64,000 bases of DNA, from assembly GCA_030144725.1 (NCBI GenBank), contig JASKMD010000029.1:10594663-10658662 (forward strand). Reading direction: 5' to 3'. The notes beneath the pieces were generated by a model. The model ran no database searches. It worked only from the letters and a program-made list of their open reading frames with translations, and had not been told where the DNA came from. Below are positions 44,869 to 54,106 of this stretch, in pieces. The number at the start of each line of letters is the position of its first letter. The first letter of the stretch is position 1. The stretch is from Haematococcus lacustris (taxonomy: Eukaryota > Chlorophyta > Chlorophyceae > Chlamydomonadales > Haematococcaceae). The position numbers and the translations under genes are program-made.

Positions 44869-45527
44869 CTTGGCTGTGCTGAGGTAGTGCCGAGCTGTGA
44901 ATGCTGCTGTCCTTGCTGCTGGCTTTCTAGGTGAAGCCTCTTGGGTGGGGATGAAGAGGTCACATGGCTCAGGTGGGCTTGGCCCCGGTTGGGCTCAGGT
45001 GGGCTCGGCCCCGGTGTGGGCTGCACTGTTGTGCCACCAGGTCTGCCATGGGTGTCAAGCCGGCTGCAGTTGCTGTCAGCCCACCGCCGCAGGACCTCAA
45101 TAGAAACACCTGTTTGCTTTAAGATCTGTAGTTGCTGCCTCTGCTTGCGGGTTAATTGGGGCCGGCGCTGATACTTGCGCAGCGAGGCCTCGAGGCGGTG
45201 CTGAGCACGCTTGGCAGTAGTCATAGCCAGTTCCTGTTGCTTGACCACAGCCTCAAGAGTATCGTTTTCCAACCTCTGCTGCCTGTGTGATGCCTGCAGA
45301 TGCTTGTGCTTCTTCTCAAGGTCGAGCAAGGCAGCCTCAAGGACCTCCTCACAAGCCTGCTGCAGCTGGACCTCGGTCATAAGCATCTCATTCTCGGCCT
45401 GCACCTCCTTAGCGACAGCCTTAGCCTTCCTTGCTGTGGCTTTCAGGCCATTGGGACTGTGTAGATAAGCAACCCTAGGTGATTTTGTTTGGGCTACGTA
45501 TTTAGCTCGCTGCCGACTGCGAACCAT
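44865..45527 (-). CDS. Coiled-coil protein or 5' exon, unknown function
   Basis: ATG 45527 opens 220 codons. A basic start (VRSRQRAKYVAQTKSPRVAYLHSPNGLKATARK) is followed by a long heptad-like helix (VQAENEMLMTEVQLQQACEEVLEAALLDLEKKHKHLQ; QQRLENDTLEAVVKQQELA). Then KRQQLQILKQTGVSIEVLRRWAD, resembling a helix-turn-helix, and a Ser/Pro/Gln tail. The stop overlaps the start of the next minus-strand frame by 4 bp, so splicing may join the two. No family recognised. Confidence 0.5.
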   Translation of the reverse strand: MVRSRQRAKYVAQTKSPRVAYLHSPNGLKATARKAKAVAKEVQAENEMLMTEVQLQQACEEVLEAALLDLEKKHKHLQASHRQQRLENDTLEAVVKQQELAMTTAKRAQHRLEASLRKYQRRPQLTRKQRQQLQILKQTGVSIEVLRRWADSNCSRLDTHGRPGGTTVQPTPGPSPPEPNRGQAHLSHVTSSSPPKRLHLESQQQGQQHSQLGTTSAQPS

Positions 45528-45551
45528 ATGGGAGGCACTTGCGCAGCTGTG

Positions 45552-45942
45552 CTTCTAGGCTGGGGCTGGGAGGGGGTGGGGCAAGAGGGGTGTGCTGCCC
45601 AGGGGTGGGAGGGGGTGGGGCTGGGGCTGGGAGGGGGCGGGAGGGGGTGGGAGGGGGGAGGGGGGAGGTGGGAGGGGGTGGGAAGGGGTGGGAGGGCGGG
45701 GATGGGGGTGGGGCTGGGGCTGACAGGGGGTGGGAGGGCGGGGCTGGGGCTGGGAGGGGGTGGGAGGGGCTGGGAGGGGGTGGGGCAAGAGGGGTGGGCT
45801 GCCCAGGGGTGGGAGGGGGTGGGGCTGGGGCTGGGAGGGGGTGGGAGGGGGTGGGAGGGGGGAGGGGGGGAGGGGGGAGGTGGGAGGGGGTGGGAGGGGG
45901 TGGGAGGGGGTGAGAGGAGCTGGGAGGGGGTGGGAGCACTCC
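45552..45942. repeat. G-rich minisatellite (GGGAGGGGGTGGGGCTGGGGCT)
   Basis: Runs of GGG/GGGG every few bases give strong G-quadruplex potential on the plus strand. It resumes at 46178-46262 after the MITE. Confidence 0.95.
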
Positions 45943-46177
45943 TACAAATTAGTCCCTGCGTTTTTCCCTGCGTTTTAGGCCAACCTTGTCCGATTGGACT
46001 GAAATTTTGATAGATGGTGTTTTGCAGAAAATAAAACATATTGTTTTTTGAGAAAAGTTTTCAAAAAACAATATGTTTTAATTTCTGCAAAACACCATCT
46101 ATCAAATTTTCAGTCCAATCGGACAAGGTTGGCCTAAAACGCAGGGAAAAACGCAGGGACTAATTTGTAGGAGTGAG
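45943..46177. mobile_element. ~230-bp palindromic MITE inserted in the G-rich minisatellite
   Basis: CACTCCTACAAATTAGTCCC at the left is exactly inverted at the right. The arms run ~105 bp each through AACCTTGTCCGATTGGACTG, with a short centre near 46050. The outer ~45 bp match the ends of the giant palindrome at 61137. Confidence 0.9.
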
Positions 46178-46262
46178 GGGCGGGGCTGGGGCTGGGAGGG
46201 GGTGGGAGGGGGTGGGAGGGGGTGGGGCTGGGGCTGGGAGGGGGTGGGGCTGCCAGGGGGTG

Positions 46263-47216
46263 GTCCGGTTGGGCTAGTCAGCACTGCAAGGCAAAGTTAG
46301 GTCACGCCAAAGTATGTTCCCACAAGCATACTCAATGAAATGACGTGCTTTCTTCTCCAACAGCAGTGTCGTTGAGTTAGGAACAATGTTGACACTCGAA
46401 AGTCTGGAAAGTCATAGTGGTCAGCTCACAACATGCCGATTTGTGCAAGGGGTCCCTTTCTCTGTGTGGCTGGCTAGAGAGACCTCTTTCCATTCGCACC
46501 TCGCAGCAATGTCGAGTGTCAACTTGCCCAACGACGGTCCTACGACACCGCCTGCACCAATGAAAGGCTTGCGGAGTGAGCCTGGCGGGCTGAACATTGA
46601 TTGTACTTCCTGCTCGATAGCAGGCGCAGTTCAATCACTGAAGCAGCTACACAGCACTAGAACAATCGGTTGTGAGCAGCTGAGGTGTGTCCGCGCTCGC
46701 TTGCGCCGGCATGGCCTCATTCGCAGGAGGTAAAGCGCCGCTTGCCAGTAGATGCGCAATAATTCGCAGGTGCCAATGTGACAAACGCTATCGAAAACGG
46801 TGCAGTGCTGAGCGAGTACTTGCATGAAGATTACCAACCCCATGTTGGGGACTCCTGACTGAACCGCCCGGCCGCCACTTGAGCTAATAGCCGTAGTAGA
46901 GCTATTATAGCTATTACGCCAGTTTTGGCTCGGAGCTAATATTAGCGGACACACCCTAATCTGAGGTTACTAGCTTGAACCGCCAATTCTGTTCCTTGGT
47001 ATTGCTTGTAACTTGCGTCCGTGTCATGTTTGTAGGTCCATCTTTGGTCGCGTTACGAGCTTCGGTTGCATTAGGCCCATGGCCCATCGGTTGCATTAGG
47101 CCCATGGGGACCGTCAAGGCCCATGGGGTGGGAGGGGGGTGCCTATGTCTCCTCCTTGGCCTGGCAGCTATCCACCACCTCCTAGCCCTGAGTCTCCTCC
47201 GTGGTCTTACCCTGCT
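46263..47216. other. Region without recognised gene
   Basis: Only short unassigned frames (for example 46386-46733). GGTTGCATTAGGCCCATGG is tandemly duplicated at 47063-47106. Confidence 0.45.
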
Positions 47217-48699
47217 ATGCCTACTGGCCATTAGAGCGCGACTGGTTAGTTTAACATCCTGACCACATCTTTAACCAATCTTTAACATACCCGTTCTGCT
47301 ACCAGGGCTGTGAAGACGACAAGACGAAAAGACGAGACCGTAGACGAACAGACGAAAGACGGATGTCTTTTCGTCTGCAGACGACAACCGAACCGTCTGC
47401 CCCTTTTTCGGCTGCATGCGACCAACATTTGTCTCTTGCTAAGCTACTTCTATTCTTCCTGTTTATATCTATGTAAACTTGCAGCAGCTTTCACGATGCG
47501 CTCCAGGACCCTCTTGTTGAAGTAGATGAACGCCAGGAGCCACATGCGGCCCAACAGCAAGCTTGACCGCTTGTCGCTCCAAATGTGCTTGAACGAGCTG
47601 AAAACCCGCTCGTTTGCTGCAGCTGTTGCCGGGATGCACAAAACCCGCTGCGCCGCTGCCTGCAGTAGGGGGGCAAAGCCCCCCCTCTCAGCCCACCATT
47701 TCACGGGGTGGGCGGTGAGGTGTGGAGCAAAATGGATAGGCAACAGCTGCGTGCGGGAAAGCAGTTCTGACGGGGGTGCACCCCAGCCTCGCCGCAGCTG
47801 CTCCAGCGCCATAGCCACCGGCTGGTCTGCTTGGCTGTCATCAACAGTGACCAGCCGGGACAGGGCCTGCTCTGCTTGGCTGAACTGGGCAGGGCTGAAC
47901 TGGAAGTCCAACATCTTGTAGCGAGGGTCCAAGATGGCTGCCAAGTACAGCACCTGGCTGTCACCATACCGCCAACGCGCTTTGAAAAGAGGGATAGCTT
48001 CTGCTAGCAGCTCCCTGCTGCCAGCCAGCCAAGCTTGGCAGTGTTTCTCCTGCTGCAGCTCTTGCTGCCGCTTCAGCCAAGACAGGGCAATTGCCACTGG
48101 GGTGCCTGCGAGGTGGGGCGGCACAGAGAAAAGGGCGGGGTCTGCAGACTGGGAGGGGGTGGTTGGCTGCTTGGCAGCCACCAAACACGCATGCAGTGAA
48201 GGTAACTGCCCATGGGCCACCAATGCAGCCGGGTCTTGGTTGCCCACTGCAGCCCCCCCAGCTTGCTGGCCGTAGTGCATTTCAATAGCCGTCGCGCCGT
48301 AGAACACATCTGCCATGTTTGCTGTGTCGGACTGAAGGTCAACCTGGAACTGGGTGACTGGGTACATGAGCTGCAGGATTGCCTTGTTGTCATCCCAAAA
48401 GCATGCACGCAAGGTGTCCTCCTTGATGGAGGCAGATCGCTGCTGCTGCTTGACGTCCAGGCCTGGCCTCTCATAGCTGCTGTCGGTGACGGCACTTGTA
48501 AGTGCTGCCTTGTTGACCTCCAATCACTCACGATAAATAAGGCCGACGCGAGGGCCTTTTTTGCATCGGAAGGACATTCTGCTCCGATAGAACGATAGAA
48601 CGCTGAGTTTAAGGGGGACCTCGCTCTTGAATGAAGTCCTAACTCGCAGCGGTTGCGGAGATACAACGATCCGCGCGCGAGGTACCCCCCCCTTTTTGG

Positions 48700-49825
48700 G
48701 AATCTGCACAGATGTCGGTTAAATGAGCCCGGAATCTGTGCAGATGCATGTAGATGCCCTATGGACAGTCGACATCTGCACAGATGCATCCCTCGACATC
48801 TGCACAGCTGTCGACACAGTCGACATCTGCACTGATGCATCCCTCGACATCTGCACAGCTCTCGACACAGTCGACATCTGCACAGATGCATCCCTCGACA
48901 TCTGCACAGCTGTCGACACAGTCGACATCTGCACAGATGCATCCCTCGACATCTGCACAGCTCTCGACACAGTCGACATCTGCACAGCCAAGCATCCCTC
49001 GACATCTGCACAGCTGCCGACACAGTCGACATCTGCACAGATGCATCCCTCGACATCTGCACAGCTGTCGACACAGTCGACATCTGCACAGATGCATCCC
49101 TCGACATCTGCACAGCTGCCGACACAGTCGACATCTGCACAGCCAAACATCCCTCGACATCTGCACAGCTCTCGACACAGTCGACATCTGCACAGCCAAG
49201 CATCCCTCGACATCTGCACAGCTGTCCACACAGTCGACATCTGCACAGATGCATCCCTCGACATCTGCACAGCTGTCGACACAGTCGACATCTGCACAGC
49301 CAAACATCCCTCGACATCTGCACAGCTGTCGACACATTCGACATCTGCACAGATGCATCCCTCGACATCTGCACAGCTGCTGACAATGTCGACATCTGCA
49401 CAGCCAAGCATCCCTCGACATCTGCACAGCTGTCGACACATTCGACATCTGCACAGATGCATCCCTCGACATCTGCACAGCTGCTGACAATGTCGACATC
49501 TGCACAGCCAAGCATCCCTCGACATCTGCACAGCTGTCGACACATTCGACATCTGCACAGATGCATCCCTCGACATCTGCACAGCTGCTGACAATGTCGA
49601 CATCTGCACAGCCAAGCATCCCTCGACATCTGCACAGCTCTCGACACAGTCGACATCTGCACAGCCAAACATCCCTTGACATCTGCACAGCTGTCGACAC
49701 AGTCGACATCTGCACAGCCAAGCATCCCTCGACATCTGCACAGCTGTCGACAACAACGACATCTGCACAGCCAAGCATCCCTCGACATCTGCACAGTTTC
49801 ATCCCTCGACATTTGCACACAAGTA
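48700..49825. repeat. Left subterminal array, unit CGACATCTGCACAG
   Basis: More than 35 copies of (T)CGACATCTGCACAG separated by GCTGTCGACACAGT, ATGCATCCC or CCAAGCATCCC spacers. One orientation predominates. The Cys-rich and Ser/Thr frames are artefacts. Confidence 0.9.
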
Positions 49826-49847
49826 GTGCAGATACACACAAGTAGTG

Positions 49848-50054
49848 TGTAGCGAACGGCTCCTCGAAGCCTAGCTCGCCTCACGGTACTTCTGTACTGC
49901 AGTGTGACATGGTGGGCGAAAGGGGCAGGTGGGCCTTCGTGCACACCTGCTTCAGAGGTTCGACTCCTCGGGGGAAACGTTCTAAACCCTGGCCGTGTCA
50001 CGCTGTGGGAAAGAGGTGGTTATCGGTTATTGGCGCTGCTCTTAGCACGCTACA
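49848..50054 (+). repeat. 5' LTR
   Basis: 207 bp, TGTAGCGAACGG to TTAGCACGCTACA, with 7-bp terminal inverted repeats. Same length and sequence as the 3' LTR. Confidence 0.95.
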
Positions 50055-50057
50055 TTT

Positions 50058-50075
50058 TGGTTTCCGACCGACGTT
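50058..50075 (+). promoter_or_regulatory. Candidate primer-binding site
   Basis: TGGTTTCCGACCGACGTT starts 3 bp after the 5' LTR; TGG is the complement of a tRNA CCA end. Which tRNA is not determined. Confidence 0.5.
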
Positions 50076-50104
50076 GCTACTAACGCCACTTTCTCCCTCA
50101 GCAA

Positions 50105-51949
50105 ATGACTGCCAATAAGGAGCCTCCTCCTGGAGGAGACAAACGACAGGAGCGTCCTGCTCCTGGGAGCCAAACTCCTGGCTCCCCGCCCCCAGCGACT
50201 CCGAACGCCACCTCTGGTGTTCCAGCAGCGGTTCCTGCTGCGACTGGGGCGCCAAATACTGGCACGACGGTGACTATTACCACCCCCGCTCTTCCTGTGC
50301 CTATCACGAGCCCCGCCTTCGCGGAAATCGAGAGGGTTACTGGTCTACCGCCCGCTCAAGCTATGGATCTGCTGAAGAACGTGCTGCAGACTCTGAACGC
50401 TATGTCCTCCGTTCAGCCTTCGGCTGGCCCAGCACCTTCAGCTGTGGCGGCCCCTGGAGCTGCCCCGCTCTCTTATGCAGGAGCCCTGACAGCTGCCCCG
50501 ATCCTGCCTGATGTTGGCACGTCTGCGGCTACTGCGCAATTTGACGAGATTCAGAGGCTTCGCCAGCAGCTGGTGGGAGCGAATGCGAACCTCCAGGCTT
50601 CTCAGAACGAAGCTGTCCGGATCCGAGCGGAGCTCGCTGAGATGGAGCGTCTCCAGGGCCTGCAGAATGCGCTGGTGAGTGGAGAGCAGACTGTGGCAGA
50701 CATACGCAACCAGTATTCGCAGTCAGCTCGACCTGCTGTGAATGGTAGCAGTGGCACCTCTGCTGCAAAGCCTGCTGCACCAGCCTCATCTGGCACCACC
50801 GCACCTGCTGCACCTGTCGCACCTGTTGCGCCGCACCCGTTGTCAGTAGGACAGGCGCCTTCATCTCAGGTTGCGTCCCCTTTACCTGTGACAGCATCTC
50901 TGCCCAGGGTCAAGGTTCCAGGTCCTGAGAAATGGACAGATCAGTGCCTCAACACCTCTCGAGTAGCAGAAATATTCTGTGAAGACCTTGAAGTCCACTG
51001 TGCATATTTGCGCATTGACCCTGCTGATGCCCTGCCAAACTTCTTGACAGGCAAAGCACGTGAGGTATGGTATCCAGCCACTAGGAATGCCCATATCCTT
51101 GCACATGGCGTTAGGCCCACCTGGTCATTCCTGCGTACCTCTTTTAAAGAGATGGCTGGTGATGACCTGCGTAATGACTCAGATGTGCACCGCAGGAAGC
51201 TGCTGGATCCAGGTGCATTACGCATGACAGCTGGTTCTACCCTCAATGCGTACATCACTGAGTTCAGGAATACCCTGACTGTTGCAGGCATGACTTGCAT
51301 GGCACCTGCAATGCTTGTGGCTACCTTCATTAGGGGTCTCACCCCTGAGCTGCAGGGACGTGTTGTGCATGACCTGGCCCTCATGTCTGAGCCCACCCTC
51401 ACTGATGCTATCCAGGCTGCAGTGAATGGGCAGAAGGTGCTGTTTGCAGTATCCACCAGCATTGGGGGACGTCGCCCTCCTCCACCTGTAGCTGCCTTTG
51501 TGCCTCACAAGCAGATGGACCGTATCAGAGGCTTCACCGCTCCTGCTGGAGGATTTCCTCCTGCGGCCCCTCGTGGCCCCTACTGGGATGTCAGCAGCAG
51601 CAGCAGCAGTGGCCACCGTGGAAGTCGCCACAGCAGCCAGGGTGGTGGACGTCCTCCACGGCCCCCACCTCCTGCTGCCCCTGTGTCTGATGCCCCTCCC
51701 AGGCCACCTCCTGGCCATGCCTGCCACCACTGCTGGAACCCCGCCCACTTCAGGGACTACTGCAACCTCAAGCACCTGTCTGCTGAGGAGGCCCGCCGGG
51801 TCTCTGGGTTCCCCCGCCCCTCCTCCCTGGGCCCTCCTTCTGGCCATGGTGCTGGGGACCGTCCCCCACGGGGTCCAGGCAAGCGTGACCGCAGCCCAGG
51901 CAAGGGTGGATGGAAGCAGCAGGGTGGCAAGGGTGACCGCCGCCGCTGA
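50105..51949 (+). CDS. gag: Gag polyprotein
   Basis: 614 residues from ATG 50105. The N-terminal half is Pro/Ala-rich with a helical segment (FDEIQRLRQQLVGANANLQASQNE). The retrotransposon gag domain follows around residues 270-440 (EIFCEDLEVHCAYL, GKAREVWYPATRN, LNAYITEFRNTLTVAGM, FIRGLTPELQGRV). A single CCHC zinc knuckle CHHCWNPAHFRDYC near residue 540 is expected to bind genomic RNA. The C-terminus is Arg/Gly/Lys-rich. The gene ends in a lone TGA (51947-51949), after which the same frame stays open into pol, so stop-codon readthrough or a mutated stop is possible. Confidence 0.93.
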   Translation: MTANKEPPPGGDKRQERPAPGSQTPGSPPPATPNATSGVPAAVPAATGAPNTGTTVTITTPALPVPITSPAFAEIERVTGLPPAQAMDLLKNVLQTLNAMSSVQPSAGPAPSAVAAPGAAPLSYAGALTAAPILPDVGTSAATAQFDEIQRLRQQLVGANANLQASQNEAVRIRAELAEMERLQGLQNALVSGEQTVADIRNQYSQSARPAVNGSSGTSAAKPAAPASSGTTAPAAPVAPVAPHPLSVGQAPSSQVASPLPVTASLPRVKVPGPEKWTDQCLNTSRVAEIFCEDLEVHCAYLRIDPADALPNFLTGKAREVWYPATRNAHILAHGVRPTWSFLRTSFKEMAGDDLRNDSDVHRRKLLDPGALRMTAGSTLNAYITEFRNTLTVAGMTCMAPAMLVATFIRGLTPELQGRVVHDLALMSEPTLTDAIQAAVNGQKVLFAVSTSIGGRRPPPPVAAFVPHKQMDRIRGFTAPAGGFPPAAPRGPYWDVSSSSSSGHRGSRHSSQGGGRPPRPPPPAAPVSDAPPRPPPGHACHHCWNPAHFRDYCNLKHLSAEEARRVSGFPRPSSLGPPSGHGAGDRPPRGPGKRDRSPGKGGWKQQGGKGDRRR

Positions 51950-54106
51950 TGTGTTGCCCAACCAGCCGGTCAGAACTGTGTTGGTGCCTGTAGCACTGTG
52001 CCCGCTGAGAAGGCATGTATGCCCAAGGGTCCTGCTGCAGACGACTGTGTATTACACTTCTCGTTTTCTGGCAAAGTGAATGGCTATGATTGCACTCTGC
52101 TGTTTGACAGTGGGGCGGCGGCTAGCTTTATCAATTGTGCTGCCGTTGAGCAGTACCAGCTGTCCAGTTATAAACTGAAGCAGCCCAAGGAATTCCTTGT
52201 GGCTAATGGGCAGCCCGTAGTTTGTACGCATGCATGCAGCGTCCAGTTGAATGTGCAGACTCTGAGCTGCAGGGTCGAGTTGTTGGTGATGCCTGAGATG
52301 TTCTCTGCCTTTGACATCTTAATGGGCAGTGACTGGCTTCAGTCCAATGGTGTGCTGCTGGACTACCTAGCACGTACTATTACAGTACAAATGGCTTCTG
52401 CTAAAACAATACTCAAATGTGAGCCAGCAGCGCCAATTATGGCTCCCCATTGTGCTCATATCCTGGCAAAACATAAGCAAGCCACTGTGTCAGCAAAAGT
52501 GGCTTACAGGTGGTTAAGGAAAGGTGGCCAGTCCCTGGTTGCTCTCATCTCGTCTCAGCCCATCAACCCTACCCCAGCAAGTGTGCTGTCCGTTCACCCA
52601 ACCCCCAATCCAGCTAATTTGCTGTCCAATGACCCTGACCCCCTCTCTCAATCAACTACCTCACCCTCTAACTCGCCTATCAATTACCCAACCTCTATAC
52701 CCCCTGCAGTGGCAGCTCAGCTGACAGCACTCATATCTGAGTACGACGATGTCTTCGCCCCTTTCAATACTCTACCCCCTCAACGTCCAGTGGGACACAC
52801 CATTCCCCTTCAGCCTGGCTGTAAGCCACCAGCTTTGCCATCATATAAGATGAGCCAGCCAGAGCTGTTGGAGATGAAGAAACAGGTAGCAGCCTTCCTG
52901 GAGCAGGGCATCATCGAACCCTCCTCCGCTCCCTACGCTGCCCCTGTCCTTTTTGTCAAGAAGAAATCAGGTGAGTTGAGGATGTGTGTAGACTATCGTC
53001 AGCTGAACAAAATCACACTTAGGGATCAATACCCACTACCTCGAGTGGATGACCTGTTTGACAGGTTAGCTGGGTGTACAGTGTTCTCGTCACTTGACCT
53101 GCAAGCTGGATATCACCAGATCAGGATCCCTGATGAGGATGTCCCTAAGACAGCCTTCAGGACACCCAGTGGCCTTTATCAGTTTAAAGTCCTGTGCTTT
53201 GGGCTAACCAATGCACCCGCCACGTTTCAACGTGTGATGAACAATGCTTTTGCTGATGTCATTAATGACTGTGCCCTTGTCTACATAGATGATATCCTCA
53301 TCATGTCTAAGAATGTACCAGAACACTTCACACATTTGAGAAGGGTCCTTGAGTTATTACGTAAGCATCAGTTTAAAGCTAAGCTATCGAAGTGTGAGTT
53401 CCTTAAAACTGCACTCAAATTCCTAGGCCACGTTGTCAGTGACCAGGGCATTGCTGTTGACCCTGATAAAGTGAAATCTATCACTTCCTGGCCTGTGCCA
53501 CGCAGTCTGACTGCCATGCAGCAATTTCTGGGTGCTGCCAATTTTGTGCGCAAGTTTGTACACAACTTCAGTGCTATTTCAGCACCTCTCACTGACCTGA
53601 CTGGTAAAGCAGGTGCTGATTTCAATTGGCACAATTGGCCTGATGATAAATTAAAGGCTTTTGATGCTCTTAAGCATGCTATTTCTAGAGTACCTTTACT
53701 CAAAATCCCAGATATTACTAAACCATTTCAAGTTTACTGTGACGCCTCTTTGCAAGGCGTAGGTGCAGTACTCATGCAAGAGGGCTATCCTCTGGCTTAT
53801 TTAAGCAAGAAGCTGATTCCAGCTGAAAAGAACTATACCACTGGTGAACAGGAACTACTTGCAATAATTACTGCATGTAAAGAATGGCGTTGCTACCTGG
53901 AGGGTGTTCCCTTCACGTTGTATACGGACCACAAGCCTTTGGTAGCTTTAAAAACACAAAAGGTCTTGTCAAGGCGCCAGACTAGGTGGTTGAGTTTCTC
54001 TCCCGGTATGATTTTACCATTGAGTATCTACCTGGTGATACTAATCCTGCCGACCCTCTGTCACGCATACCTGATGCCCCTGTCAGCAATCCTGTCATGG
54101 TTATGA
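51950..54106 (+). CDS. pol: Pol part 1: protease, reverse transcriptase, RNase H
   Basis: Same frame as gag, open from just after its TGA. Aspartic protease: LLFDSGAAASFI (Asp-Ser-Gly at 52106) and ILMGSDWL. Reverse transcriptase: LFVKKKSGELRMCVDYRQLN, DLQAGYHQI, FGLTNAPATFQ and the catalytic YIDD at 53282-53293, then LGHVVS. RNase H: YCDASLQGVGAVLMQ, ITACKEWRCYL and TDHKPL. No ATG is needed if translation comes from gag; the first in-frame ATG is at 52019. Near 53990 the frame departs from the family consensus and it stops at 54106, one nucleotide out of register with the integrase frame. Confidence 0.93.
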   Translation, partial: CVAQPAGQNCVGACSTVPAEKACMPKGPAADDCVLHFSFSGKVNGYDCTLLFDSGAAASFINCAAVEQYQLSSYKLKQPKEFLVANGQPVVCTHACSVQLNVQTLSCRVELLVMPEMFSAFDILMGSDWLQSNGVLLDYLARTITVQMASAKTILKCEPAAPIMAPHCAHILAKHKQATVSAKVAYRWLRKGGQSLVALISSQPINPTPASVLSVHPTPNPANLLSNDPDPLSQSTTSPSNSPINYPTSIPPAVAAQLTALISEYDDVFAPFNTLPPQRPVGHTIPLQPGCKPPALPSYKMSQPELLEMKKQVAAFLEQGIIEPSSAPYAAPVLFVKKKSGELRMCVDYRQLNKITLRDQYPLPRVDDLFDRLAGCTVFSSLDLQAGYHQIRIPDEDVPKTAFRTPSGLYQFKVLCFGLTNAPATFQRVMNNAFADVINDCALVYIDDILIMSKNVPEHFTHLRRVLELLRKHQFKAKLSKCEFLKTALKFLGHVVSDQGIAVDPDKVKSITSWPVPRSLTAMQQFLGAANFVRKFVHNFSAISAPLTDLTGKAGADFNWHNWPDDKLKAFDALKHAISRVPLLKIPDITKPFQVYCDASLQGVGAVLMQEGYPLAYLSKKLIPAEKNYTTGEQELLAIITACKEWRCYLEGVPFTLYTDHKPLVALKTQKVLSRRQTRWLSFSPGMILPLSIYLVILILPTLCHAYLMPLSAILSWL

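Noticed and set aside
48700..49825. CRISPR-like array of short repeats and spacers
   Set aside because: Spacers are themselves a few repeated words, the genome is eukaryotic, no cas genes are present, and the array lies beside a transposon end.
48719..49841. Cys/Asp/Val-rich frames over the subterminal array
   Set aside because: Open in several frames because the 14-bp unit lacks stops; no splice or domain support.
53985..53995. Programmed -1 frameshift in pol
   Set aside because: No X-XXY-YYZ slippery heptamer or obvious downstream stem; a simple indel is more likely.
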